A stretch of 64,000 bases of DNA from Micromonospora inyonensis (GTDB taxonomy: Bacteria > Actinomycetota > Actinomycetes > Mycobacteriales > Micromonosporaceae): positions 1,240,001 through 1,304,000 of the forward strand of contig NZ_FMHU01000002.1 in NCBI RefSeq assembly GCF_900091415.1, read 5' to 3'. The notes under the pieces are model-generated. The model made no database searches. It had not been told where the DNA came from and was given only the letters and a program-made list of their open reading frames with translations. The translations under genes were made by a program, and so were the position numbers. Positions 37,972 through 48,200 of this stretch are shown one piece after another; the first letter of the stretch is position 1; every line of letters begins with the position of its first letter.

Positions 37972-39119
37972 CCGGCAAGCCCGCCGTCCTGGGCGGAACA
38001 CCCCTGCTGTCCACGCCACTGCCGATGACCCGCCCGACGCTGGTCGACCAACCCGGGACCATGGAACGCATCCGTGCGATCCTCGCCAGCGGGATGCTGA
38101 CCGATGGGCCCACCGTCGCCGAGTTCGAACACCAGGCCGCCCGGTACCTGGGGGTCGAGGATGTGGTCGCGGTCAACAGCTGCACCAGCGGCCTGATGCT
38201 GGTGCTGCGCTGCCTCGGCCGTACCGGCGACGTGCTGCTGCCCAGCTTCACGTTCATGGCCAGCGGACACGCCGTGATGTGGAACGGCCTGCGACCGCGC
38301 TTCGCCGACGTGGCTCCCGACACCTTCACGCTCGACCCTCGGGCGGCCCGTGCCGGCGACCCGGTCGCCATTCTCGGTGTCCACACCTTCGGTATGCCGG
38401 CCGACGCCGACGAGCTGGCGAAGGTCGCCGCCGCCCGAGGCGCCGAGCTGATCCTCGACGCGGCCCACGGGTTCGGTGGCCGCTATCCGGACGGGACCCG
38501 TGTCGGCAGCAAGGGGCTGGCCGAGGTGTTCAGCCTCAGCCCGACCAAGCCGCTGACGACCGCCGAGGGCGGCCTTGTCGCGACCGATGACCGCTCCCTG
38601 GCGGCCGAACTGCGGCACGCGCGCAACTATGGTAATCCCGGCGACTACGACAGTCGTCTCGTCGGGCTCAACGCGCGGATGACCGAGATCTCGGCGGCGA
38701 TGGGGCTGTGCGCCCTACCGGCGCTGGACGCCACCCTCGACCGCCGACGTGCGCTGGCCGGCCGTTACGTCGACGGCCTGGCCGGGCTGCCGCTGGGCGT
38801 CCAGCGCGTCCCTGACGGTTGTACCCCGGTCTACAAGGACTTCACGATCCTGGTCGACCCTCGCCGGTTCGGCATCGACCGCGACCGGCTCGCCCAGACG
38901 CTGGCCGCCGAAGGGATCAGCACCCGGTCCTACTTCGACCCGCCGCTGCACCGGCAGACCGCGTACGCCAGCTGCGAGCCGGTCGACCTGCCGGTGACGG
39001 ACGCGATCGCGGGTCAGTGCCTGACCCTTCCGCTCTACTCACACATGCCGGAGTCGGCGGTGGATATGGTGATCGAGGCGATCATTCGCGCCTACGACCA
39101 CCGTGAGGAGCTGGCATGA
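37968..39119 (+). CDS. DegT/DnrJ/EryC1/StrS-family PLP aminotransferase
   Basis: Aspartate-aminotransferase-fold enzyme (383 residues) that transfers an amino group to a ketone or aldehyde, classically on nucleotide sugars. Landmarks: SGMLTDGPTVAEFEHQAARY, VAVNSCTSGLMLVLRCLG, LPSFTFMASGHAV, the Asp that holds the PLP pyridine in LILDAAHGFGG, and the PLP Lys in SLSPTKPLTTAEGG. No sugar nucleotide pathway or glycosyltransferase is present, so an amino-acid-like or cyclitol substrate is equally possible. The ATG overlaps the upstream stop and its stop overlaps the Nudix start. Confidence 0.88.
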   Translation: MTGKPAVLGGTPLLSTPLPMTRPTLVDQPGTMERIRAILASGMLTDGPTVAEFEHQAARYLGVEDVVAVNSCTSGLMLVLRCLGRTGDVLLPSFTFMASGHAVMWNGLRPRFADVAPDTFTLDPRAARAGDPVAILGVHTFGMPADADELAKVAAARGAELILDAAHGFGGRYPDGTRVGSKGLAEVFSLSPTKPLTTAEGGLVATDDRSLAAELRHARNYGNPGDYDSRLVGLNARMTEISAAMGLCALPALDATLDRRRALAGRYVDGLAGLPLGVQRVPDGCTPVYKDFTILVDPRRFGIDRDRLAQTLAAEGISTRSYFDPPLHRQTAYASCEPVDLPVTDAIAGQCLTLPLYSHMPESAVDMVIEAIIRAYDHREELA

Positions 39120-39583
39120 ACTACGTGGCGCAGTTGCGGGCACTGGTCGGGACGCGCCCACTCATCCTGCCCGGCACCTCTGTGCTCGTCCTCGACGACG
39201 TTGGCCGGGTGTTGCTCGTCGAGCGGACGGGCATCGCCGGCTGGGGCCTGCCGGGCGGGTTCCTGGAGCCGGGGGAGTCCTTCGAGGACGCCGGCCGGCG
39301 CGAGGTGCTGGAGGAGACCGGCCTGGAGATCGGCGCGTTGACGCTGCTCGGCGTCTTCTCCGGACCCGGGTACTACTTCCGGTACCCCAACGGGGACGAG
39401 GTGCACAACGTGACGGCGGCCTACACCGCACCCGTGCGGTCAGGCACACTCGCCGTCGACGGCACCGAACTGCGCGGCGGCCGATTCTTCGCCGTCGACG
39501 AGCTGCCGGATGACGTCATCGGCCCGGAGAATCCGATCGTCGTCGCCTACGCCGAGCAGCTCACCGCCGCAGGTCCTCGTTGA
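39116..39583 (+). CDS. Nudix hydrolase
   Basis: A 155-residue Nudix enzyme with the full box GX5EX7REUXEEXGU, seen as GGFLEPGESFEDAGRREVLE followed by ETGLEI. These enzymes hydrolyse nucleoside diphosphates linked to other groups. It is coupled to the aminotransferase gene by an ATGA overlap and its 3' end overlaps the convergent exporter gene by 23 bases. A role in pyrophosphate removal from a nucleotide-bound intermediate or simple housekeeping is possible. Confidence 0.88.
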   Translation: MNYVAQLRALVGTRPLILPGTSVLVLDDVGRVLLVERTGIAGWGLPGGFLEPGESFEDAGRREVLEETGLEIGALTLLGVFSGPGYYFRYPNGDEVHNVTAAYTAPVRSGTLAVDGTELRGGRFFAVDELPDDVIGPENPIVVAYAEQLTAAGPR

Positions 39584-40877
39584 ACTCTTCCTGACCGTGG
39601 CGGAGGTGCCCGGCACTCCGCAACTCATCGCCGCGCGCGGCGCCGGGCGGCGCGTCATCGCCGGGCCGGGCGTCGTGCGGCTCGTGTCCCGGTGGCCGGG
39701 CGTACCCGGTGGGGGAGGTGCCACGCCAGAGCGCGACGGCGCAGGCGAGGGTGACCACGGCGGTGGCCGCGAGCAGCGCGCGGTAGTCGAACACGGTGAT
39801 GAGCGTGGCGCCGAGTGCGATCGACACCGTGTTGGGGATCAGGATGAACATGTTGGACGCCGAGTTCACCCGGCCCTGCATCCGGGTCGGCGTGTGGACC
39901 TGCATCGCGGTGGTGAAGCCCACCACGAACCACACCATGGCCGCGCCGTTGAGAACCGAGGCGGCCACGACCACCTGAAGCGACGGAGTGACCAACGCGA
40001 GGTTGCCGACGCCGAACGCGGCCAGCGCGAGGGCGATGAGGCGGCCGTCGCCGATCCGCCGGCTCAACCACCCGGCCGTCAGGCCGCTCAGGACGGCCCC
40101 GACGCCCTGGATGCTCGTGATCACCCCGAAGAACGACGGCGAGCGGTGCAGCCCCGTTTCGATGACGGCGAAGATGACGGTCTCGAAGAAGCCCAGTACC
40201 GCCCAGGCCGCCGCGGCCGCGAGCGTGACCCGCAGCAGCAGCGGCACCGACCGGATGTGCTGGAAGCCGGCCAGGACGTCCCGCCGGAACGGGACGCGGG
40301 GCTCCGGCTCGGTCTCGGTGACGCGGATCGAGCCGAGGATCGCCGCCGCGACGACGAACAGCGCGGCGACGAACAGGGCCAGCGCCGTGCCGCCGAAGGC
40401 CGCGTAGAGCGCGGCGCCGATCAGCGGGGACAGGACACGGATGCCCTGGCTGGCCGTTTGTAGTGCGGCGTTGGCCGAAGCCAGGTCCTCGTCGGACACC
40501 AGTTCCTTGAGCATCGCCGAGCGGGCCGCCACGATGAACAGCGCCGAGCAGCCGTACAGGACCGCCACGGTGTAGAGGATCCACAGCTGGTCCGTGCCGC
40601 GCACCAGCAGCAGGCTCAGTACGACCAGACCGGTCAGCAGGTTGGTCAGGACGAGCAGCGGCCGGCGGCGTACCCGGTCCACGATGCTCCCGGCCGCCGG
40701 GGCGAACAGCACCGGGACCGTCAGCGCCAGGAACACGGCACCGGCCGCGCTGTTGCTACCGGTGAGGTCCTTGGCCCAGATGCCGAGGGACAGGTATAGG
40801 GCGGTGTCGGCGAGGTTGGAGACCGACTGGCCGATCAACAGCCGTCGGAAACGGGAAGACGCGAGAACCGTCGCCAT
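39561..40877 (-). CDS. MFS exporter of second NRPS cluster
   Basis: Twelve-helix major facilitator of 438 residues, of the EntS/MFS_3-like group. Sequence marks: LLIGQSVSNLADTALYLSLG in TM1, motif-A-like DRVRRRPLL after TM2, and RMQGRVNSASNMFILIPN in a late helix pair. A hydrophilic tail of about 60 residues follows the last helix. It is last in the minus-strand biosynthetic unit, 185 bases after the ligase gene, and probably exports the peptide product. The promoter-proximal gap 40878-41062 shows only a weak AT patch. Confidence 0.82.
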   Translation of the reverse strand: MATVLASSRFRRLLIGQSVSNLADTALYLSLGIWAKDLTGSNSAAGAVFLALTVPVLFAPAAGSIVDRVRRRPLLVLTNLLTGLVVLSLLLVRGTDQLWILYTVAVLYGCSALFIVAARSAMLKELVSDEDLASANAALQTASQGIRVLSPLIGAALYAAFGGTALALFVAALFVVAAAILGSIRVTETEPEPRVPFRRDVLAGFQHIRSVPLLLRVTLAAAAAWAVLGFFETVIFAVIETGLHRSPSFFGVITSIQGVGAVLSGLTAGWLSRRIGDGRLIALALAAFGVGNLALVTPSLQVVVAASVLNGAAMVWFVVGFTTAMQVHTPTRMQGRVNSASNMFILIPNTVSIALGATLITVFDYRALLAATAVVTLACAVALWRGTSPTGYARPPGHEPHDARPGDDAPPGAARGDELRSAGHLRHGQEEFNEDLRR

Positions 40878-41062
40878 CTGTGCCCCTGCCCATCTGTCGG
40901 CATCCCTTGATAAAGAAGGTTATCTAATTCGCGGTGGGTGCCGCCGACGTGCCGAGCCGAACCGGCGGTGGACGCCCCCGTCGACCGGCGGCCGGTCACC
41001 GCACCCGATCGCCGGGCACGGGGGCGGACCACCGCGTCACCACCGGGCGGCCACCCGCTGCG

Positions 41063-42277
41063 TCACAGCGCCGCGACCACCTCCGGCGGCCACCCGGCCG
41101 GTTCGGTGCCGTGCTGGCGCAGGAAGGCGTAGGCGAACCGCTCCAGGCCGAAGGCGACACAGCCGGTGACCATCTCCTCCCCACTCGCCGCGCCGATGGT
41201 GAACCGCGACGTGAAGAACGAATCGTGGTAGTTGAACGAGCCGCACGCGATCGTGCGCTCGGCGTCGACGTTGAGTTGCAGCTCGTACTTCGATTCCGAC
41301 AGGCTCTGCAGCGTCATCTTGGCCGCGAAGTCGGCACCGACGAAGAACGGGTCGGTCGCCACAGCGCAGTGGCCGGCCAACGCGTGCCTGCCGAGGAACT
41401 CGCGTACCGTTTCCATCAGGTGTCGCCGGCGCTCGCGGACGCTGTCGCGGTCGCCGATGAAGACGATCTCGCGCATCGTGAAGTCCCAGAGGCGTTCCAA
41501 GCCGTCCTCGTAGCGTGACTCGTGGCGGAAAACCTTCGCCGCCGTGGTCACCACTGCCTGACCTGCCACCAGGGTCCGGCCCCGGAACTGGTGGTAGACG
41601 TGGAAGCAGGCTGCCGGCGGCAGGCAGAAGTCAGCCGGACCGGCGTGCTCCAGGACCCGGTCGGCGACGTCGCCGTGGCCGTGCCGCTCGGTGAAGCTCC
41701 GGTAGTTGTCGATGTCGCCGCGCAGCCGGGTCGTGAACATGAGCAGCTGCGGAAACGACTCGACGTAACCGCACCGGTCGATGACCTCGGTCGGGATCAG
41801 CGTCGGGTAGCGGATGCCGACCGCACCGACATCGCGGGCCATGGCGCGGAAGCCGGCGTCGAAATACTCGAGCAGGTCCAGTACCGGCCCGCTCACCGAT
41901 GCCAGCCCCGGCGCGGTCGGGACCACGCTGTCCAGACCGGTCAGCCGTTCGACGACGCCGGTCGGGTAGCGGCCGCGGTCCGGCAGCCGCCACACCACCT
42001 TCTCCGGCACCTCGCGCCGGTGGGCGATGTCGTCGGCCACCAGGCGGAGTACCTTCGACGCGACGGCATCCGCCCGGGCCGGGTCCGTGACGGTGATCGT
42101 CACGCCGCTGATGTCCTCGGTACCACCCGCCGTGACCGGGGCGGCCTCGCGGACCCGGACGAGCCGGAAGTCCTTGATCTCCTCGGCGACGTAGAAGACG
42201 TGGCGGCGCAGGTCCTCGGCGTGCCAGGCGGCCAACGGCTGGGGGAACGTGACGGTGAACGTGCTCGGGGTGGTCAT
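41063..42277 (-). CDS. class II aaRS-like amino acid:[carrier protein] ligase
   Basis: A 404-residue homolog of the atypical seryl-tRNA-synthetase catalytic core that lacks a tRNA-binding domain. Family members activate small amino acids with ATP and transfer them to the phosphopantetheine of a carrier protein rather than to tRNA. Visible: class II motif 2 KVFRHESRYEDGLER, MREIVFIGDRD, ATDPFFVG, SKYELQLNVDAERTI, SFNYHDSFFTSRF, and motif 3 GCVAFGLERFAYAFLRQHG. The expected zinc ligands are present: Cys in AACFHVYHQ, Glu in FRHE, Cys in TGCVAFG. About 110 N-terminal residues are extra compared with the minimal bacterial ligases. The start overlaps the NRPS stop (ATGA). Confidence 0.8.
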   Translation of the reverse strand: MTTPSTFTVTFPQPLAAWHAEDLRRHVFYVAEEIKDFRLVRVREAAPVTAGGTEDISGVTITVTDPARADAVASKVLRLVADDIAHRREVPEKVVWRLPDRGRYPTGVVERLTGLDSVVPTAPGLASVSGPVLDLLEYFDAGFRAMARDVGAVGIRYPTLIPTEVIDRCGYVESFPQLLMFTTRLRGDIDNYRSFTERHGHGDVADRVLEHAGPADFCLPPAACFHVYHQFRGRTLVAGQAVVTTAAKVFRHESRYEDGLERLWDFTMREIVFIGDRDSVRERRRHLMETVREFLGRHALAGHCAVATDPFFVGADFAAKMTLQSLSESKYELQLNVDAERTIACGSFNYHDSFFTSRFTIGAASGEEMVTGCVAFGLERFAYAFLRQHGTEPAGWPPEVVAAL

Positions 42278-45200
42278 CGGACACCTCGCTGGACGGAGAC
42301 CGCCTCGATGACGACCACAGCCTGGTCGCGTACGGTGCGGGCGCGGAAGAACGTGATGAGCGGGACCTCGACCGCGTAGCGGGCGCCGATCCGGTCGCGC
42401 AGTTGCGCCGCCTTGAGCGACTGACCGCCGACCTCGAAGAAGTCCACGGTCATGTCGTCGATCGGCGTGTGGAGCAGATCGCTCCAGAGAGCGGCGATCT
42501 CGGTCTCCAACGGCGAGGCCGCCGCACCTTCGCCACGATCGGCCAGGGCCTCGCAGGCGTGGCTGGCCAACGCGGCCCGGTCGATCCGGCCGTCGCCGCC
42601 GAGCGGGATCCGATCGAGCCTGCGATACGCCGAGATCTCCAGCCCTGCGGGCAGCACCGCGTCGACCTCGTCGGCCGGGTACGGCGGCTCCCCGACGACG
42701 TAGGCCACCAGCGCCGAGTCCTCGACGGCCACGACAGCGTCACCGACGCCGTCGAGCCCGGCCAGGACCGACGCCACCGCGGTCACGTCGACCGGGCGGC
42801 CGGCGATGGTCTCCGGGTCCAGCACGTCCAGCCGGCCGTCGGGCAACCAGCGGGCGTACCGGCCGGTCGGGCGCAGCCGCTCACCGTCGATCGGGCCGCT
42901 GACCGACGGCTCGCCGGCCACCTCGACCCCCCCGAAGTGCAGCACGCCGGTGACGCCGGGCGGAGTGATCCGCCCGTCCGCGCCGAGGACGTATGCCGTC
43001 ATCCCGGGCAACGGCCGCCCGACCGGTACCCGGACCGACCAGCCGCCGTCGCCGCCCTCGCCGGCGCAGACGCCGCCGAAGGCGTGAAACTCGTGGACCA
43101 CGACACTGTCCGGGGCCAGCTCCCGCCAGGCGTCCAGCACCCGCTCCGGGAAGGGGTCACCATGAATCACGATCGTCCCGGCGAGCTTCGCCGCGGCGTG
43201 CCGGTCGCCCGTCGCGGACAGCTCGGCCAGCTGGGCCGGAGCCAGTGGCAGGACCCCGAACGGCGCCTGCTGGCGCAGGTCGACGTCGGCCGGCAGGACG
43301 CGGACGTGCTCGCCCAGCACCAGCGGCAGGAACGCGTGGGCGAACCCGGCCGCCGACGCGGGCACAGCGGTCAGTGGCACGCCGCCACCGCAGGTGCGAC
43401 CACCGTATTCCTCGGCAGCCCACGCCAGGTACGCCACGAGCGCCCGGTGTGACATCGGCTGCCCGTCGACCACGCACACCGCGGTGGCCGGGTCGACGGC
43501 GGGATCGGACAGGCTGCCGGTGGCGGCGGCGATGGCGGCCGCGTCCCGGTCGAGGGCGACCGTCGGACCGGTGCCGAAGCGGCCGGCGTCGGCCTCGGTC
43601 GTGACCGCGAGATCGATGCGGCCGAGCATGTCGCCGTCCACGGGCGGCGCGGCGTACGGCAGCGACGTGGCGCCGATCCGGCTGACGGCCAGCAGGGCCA
43701 CCATCAGCTCCGCGCCCGGCGGAACGGCCACGGCCACCCTCGACCCGGGGCCTGCGCCCAACCGGCGCAGGTGCCGGGCCAGCCGCGTGACGCGCTCGTG
43801 CAGGTCCGCGTAGCTGAGCCCGGGACCGCCGTCCGACACGGCCGTCGCCTGCGGCGTACGCCCCGCCTGGAGCGCGACCACGTCGTGTAGACACAGATCC
43901 CCGCAGATCGGCTCACGCGAGCCGTTCCAGTCGTAGACGAGCCGGTCGTGCTCGACGGCGCCGAGCGGGGAGAAGCCCTCCTGGCTGTCGGTCGGGGTGG
44001 CCATGGCCCGCAGCACGGCGACGTAGTACCGGTGCATCGCCTCGCCCATCTCGTCGGAGACCCGGTCGGTGTAGTAGTCGACCCGCCACAGCATCTGGTT
44101 TGAGCGCGGGTTGCGCAGCACGCCCGCGTTGACGCTGAAGCTGTTCGGCTCGACCCGGTACTCGGCCTGGTTCTCGACCCGACCGTCCATGATCTCCACA
44201 CCGGCGCCGAGCACGTCGCTCATCACGTGGAAGTGGTTGTACAGGAACGACGTGTCGAACAGCCGCGACCGCGTGCCGACGTCCCACTGCATGTGCGCGT
44301 AGGGGTAGCGCCGGTACGGCAGCATCTCCTGCTCCGCGGCGAACGTACGCTGGATCAGGTCCAGCCACGTGCCGCCGGACACGGTCACCATCACCGGCGG
44401 GATGTTCAGGAACATGCCCCGCACCTCGGTCGAGTCGACGTCCTCGGGGCGGCCGTGGGTGCTGACCCCCGCGACCACGTCGCGCTCTCCGGTGAGCAGG
44501 CTGAGCACCTTGAGGTACGCCGACAGCAGGACCGTCTTGAGCGGCACGCCGGCCTGGGCCGCCGCGGCGAGGACGGCCTCGCACAGCTCCGGCGGGATGA
44601 GGGTGTCGGTCGACCGGTGGCTGGCGTCCCCGGTGGACGTGAACCGCCACCGGCGCACGCCGTCGATGACCTCGCCCCCCGTGGGGGTGTCGTAGTCGGC
44701 GCCCGGTTTCGGTCCGCGCGGGCCGTTGCCCCACCGGGGCAGCTGGAACGGGCGGTAGCCGTCGAGCTTGCCGGCCCAGTAGCCGCGGTGCTCCGGTGAC
44801 TCGATGGCCTCCCGCTCCAGCTCGATGAAGTCACGGAACTGGGCCACCGGCGGCGGGTCGGCCGGTGCCTGCGGATCGCGCAGCAACTGCAGGTAGCGCC
44901 GCAGCGTCTCGGCCTGGGTCGAGAACAGGCTCCAGCCGTCGAACACCGCGTGGTGCTCGGTGATCGTCCACTGGAACTCGCGGTCGGAGCGGCGGTGCAC
45001 CAGGTAGCGCAGCAACGGCACATCGCCGGGGGAGAAGGTGCTGCGCCGCTCGCGGTCCAGCACGCCCAGCAGGTACTCCTCCTGCTCCGCCGCGGACATG
45101 CCGCGTAGGTCCTCGACCTCGACCGGCAGGTCGGCGGTCGGATACACCAACTGCATCGGCTCGCTGTAGGTCGACAGGTCGAACGCCGTCCGCATGATGC

Positions 45201-48200
45201 TGTGCCTCGTCACCGTGTCCGCCACCGCCTGCCGGAACGCCGCCTCGTGGAAGGGCGCACCGACGCGGAACACGTTGACGTTGTGGTACGGCAGGTTCTC
45301 GGTGTCCAGGGTCATGTGGTAGACCATCCCGGCCTGGAGGACCGACATGGGATACGCGTCCTCCAGGCCCTTGGGTAACGCCGCCCGGTCCTGCTCGGAC
45401 ACCAGCGAGAACGGCTCCCGCCGGCGGTCGGTGGCGTCGACCGGTTTGGCCAGCGGAGCCAGCTCGGCCACGGTCGGGGTCCGGAACAGGTCCGGCAGCA
45501 TGATCTCCAAGCCGCGCTTCTTGACGGTGCCGATCGCCTGGAGCGTCCGGATCGAGTCCCCGCCGAGGTCGAAGAAGCTGTCGTGGACGCCGACGCGGTC
45601 GACCTCCAGCACCTCCGCCCACGCCTCGGCGATGATCCGCTCGACGCCGTCGCGCGGCGCCTCGTACTGGCCGGCCAGGTCGGGTCGGGTCGCCTGCGGT
45701 GCCGGCAGCCGTTGGTGGTCGACCTTGCCGTTCGGCGTCGTCGGCAGCGCGTCGAGGAACACGAACACCGCCGGGATCATGTGCTCCGGCAGCACCTTGG
45801 CGGCTTCCGTGCGTAGCGTACCCACGGTCAGGCCCGGCCCGACGACGTACGCCACGAGCCGTGGCGCGCCACCGTCCCGGCGTACCGTGGTGGCCGCCGC
45901 GCGTACCCCCGCGATCCGCGACAACACGTTGTCGATCTCCCCGATCTCGATCCGGAAGCCACGGATCTTCACCTGGTCGTCGTTGCGGCCGAGGTACTCC
46001 AGCTCACCGTCGGCCCGGCGCCGGCCGACGTCACCGGTGCGGTACAGGCGGGCGCCGTCGACGTCGCTGAATGGGTCGGCCACGAACCGCTCGGCGGTCA
46101 GCTCCGGGTGGCCGAGGTAGCCCTTGGCCACCCCGCCACCGCCGACGTAGAACTCGCCGGGTACCCCGTCGGGCAGCAGCCCGCCGAACCGGTCGAGCAG
46201 GTAGACCGACAGGTCCGGGATCGGCACGCCGAGCGGACTGCCGGTGCTCGCCACGTCACGACGGCGAAGCGGTCGGTAGGTGACGTGGACGGTGGTCTCG
46301 GTGATGCCGTACATGTTGACCAGGCGGGGGCTCTCGTCGCCGCGCCGGTCGAACCACCGGCCGACGCTGCCGAGGTCCACCGCCTCGCCGCCGAACACGA
46401 CCAGGCGCAGGGCCAGCCGCGCGCCGCTGTCCGCGTCGGCCGCCTCGAACTGCCGGAAGGCCGACGGGGTCTGGTTGAGCACGGTAACGCCCTCGGCCCG
46501 GACCAGCTCGTGGAAGTCCCCGGGCGACCGCGCGACCAGGTAGGGCACGACGACCAGCCGCCCGCCGTAGGCCAGCGCGCCCCACATCTCCCAGACCGAG
46601 AAGTCGAACGAGTGCGAGTGGAACATCGTCCACACGTCGGTGTCGCGGAAACCGAACCAGTGCTGGGTGGACGACAACAGCCGGCTGACGTTGCCGTGGG
46701 TCACCTCGACGGCCTTGGGCCGACCGGTGGTGCCGGAGGTGTAGAGGACGTAGGCGCGGTCCTGGACGCTGACGGTGACCTCCAGTGGCCGCGCCAGCGG
46801 CGCGTTGTGGGCCACGTCGACGACGGGCCACGGCCCCTCGGGGAGCGCGGCGCGGCCGGCCTTGTCGGCCACCACGGCGTGCGTCCCGGCGTCGTCCAGC
46901 ATGTACCCCAGCCGGTCGCGGGGGTACCGCACGTCCAGCGGCAGGTACGCCGCACCGGACTTGAGCACGGCCAACAGCGCCACGACGAGGTCGACACTGC
47001 GGTCGACGCAGAGCCCGACGATGCTGCCTGGCCCGGCGCCGTGCTGGCGCAGCGCGTGCGCCAGTGCGGTCGAACGCTGGTCGAGATCCGCGTAGGAGAG
47101 CTGCCGGTGGGTGTCGCTGACGGCGATCGCGTCCGGTCGCGCGTCGACGCTGCGGGCGAACAGCTCGGTCAGTGCTTCCGTCGCGACGGTGGGCCTGGCT
47201 GCAGCGGATCGCCGCAGGACGGCCGCCCGCTCCTGGGGGTCGAGCAGATCCAGGTCGCCGATCGACCGCGCCGGGTCGGTGGCCGACGTCAGCAGGTGCC
47301 CGTAGGCCGCGATCAGGCGGTCGATGTCGGTCGCGTCGAACAGGTCGCTGTCGTACTCGACCTCGAAGCTGGTGTGCTCACCGAGGAACACCGACCAGGT
47401 CAGGTCGAACTTGGCCGTGCCGCGTTCGACCGTCTCGCCGCTGAGGCGGGCGGCCCCGATCGACGCGCCCACGCCGGGCCGTTCCTGGGCGCCGAAGACC
47501 ACCTGGACGATCGGGCTGTGGGACAGCGACCGCTGAGGGGCCAGCTCGGTCACCATCCGCTCGAACGGCAGATCCTTGTGGGCGTAGGCAGCCGCGGCGG
47601 CCGCGTGCGTACGCCGCAACGCCTCCGCCAGGTCGGGCCGGCCGGACAGGTCGGTGCGGATCGGCACGGTGTTGACCAGCGGGCCGACGACGTGCGCCAG
47701 CCCGGGCCGGTCACGCAGCGAGACCGGCGTGCCGACGACGAGGTCGGTCTCCCCGGTGAACCTGGTCAGCAGGATCTGGAACGCGGTCAGGTACCCGGTG
47801 AACGGCGTGACCCCGACCGATCCGCTGAGATCGCGGACACGGGCCGCCACCTCGTCGGGTACGAGGAAGGTGACGGTACGCCCGGCGAACCTCCTCGTGC
47901 TCGGCCGTGGCCCACTCGTCGGTACCGGGAGGATCTCGGGTGCTCCGGCCAGCCGGTCCCGCCAGTACGCCAACTCCTCGTCCAGCCCGCCACCGGACAG
48001 GCGGTCGTGCTCGAACGCGGCGAAGTCGAGGTAACGCCCAGGCTCCGGCGGCGGCACAGCCGACTCGCCGTCTGCCTCGCGGTACAGCACGTCGAGGTCA
48101 CGTAGCAGAACGCCCAGCGACACGCCGTCGCCGACCATGTGGTGCACGGTCAGGGCCAGCAGATGCCGGCGCGGGTCTACCCGGATCAGGGTCAGGCGGG

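Noticed and set aside
40905..40935. Possible fifth iron box (AAGGTTATCTAATT) before the second exporter gene
   Set aside because: Only one half resembles the consensus and the palindrome is not formed; the second cluster has no iron-related genes.
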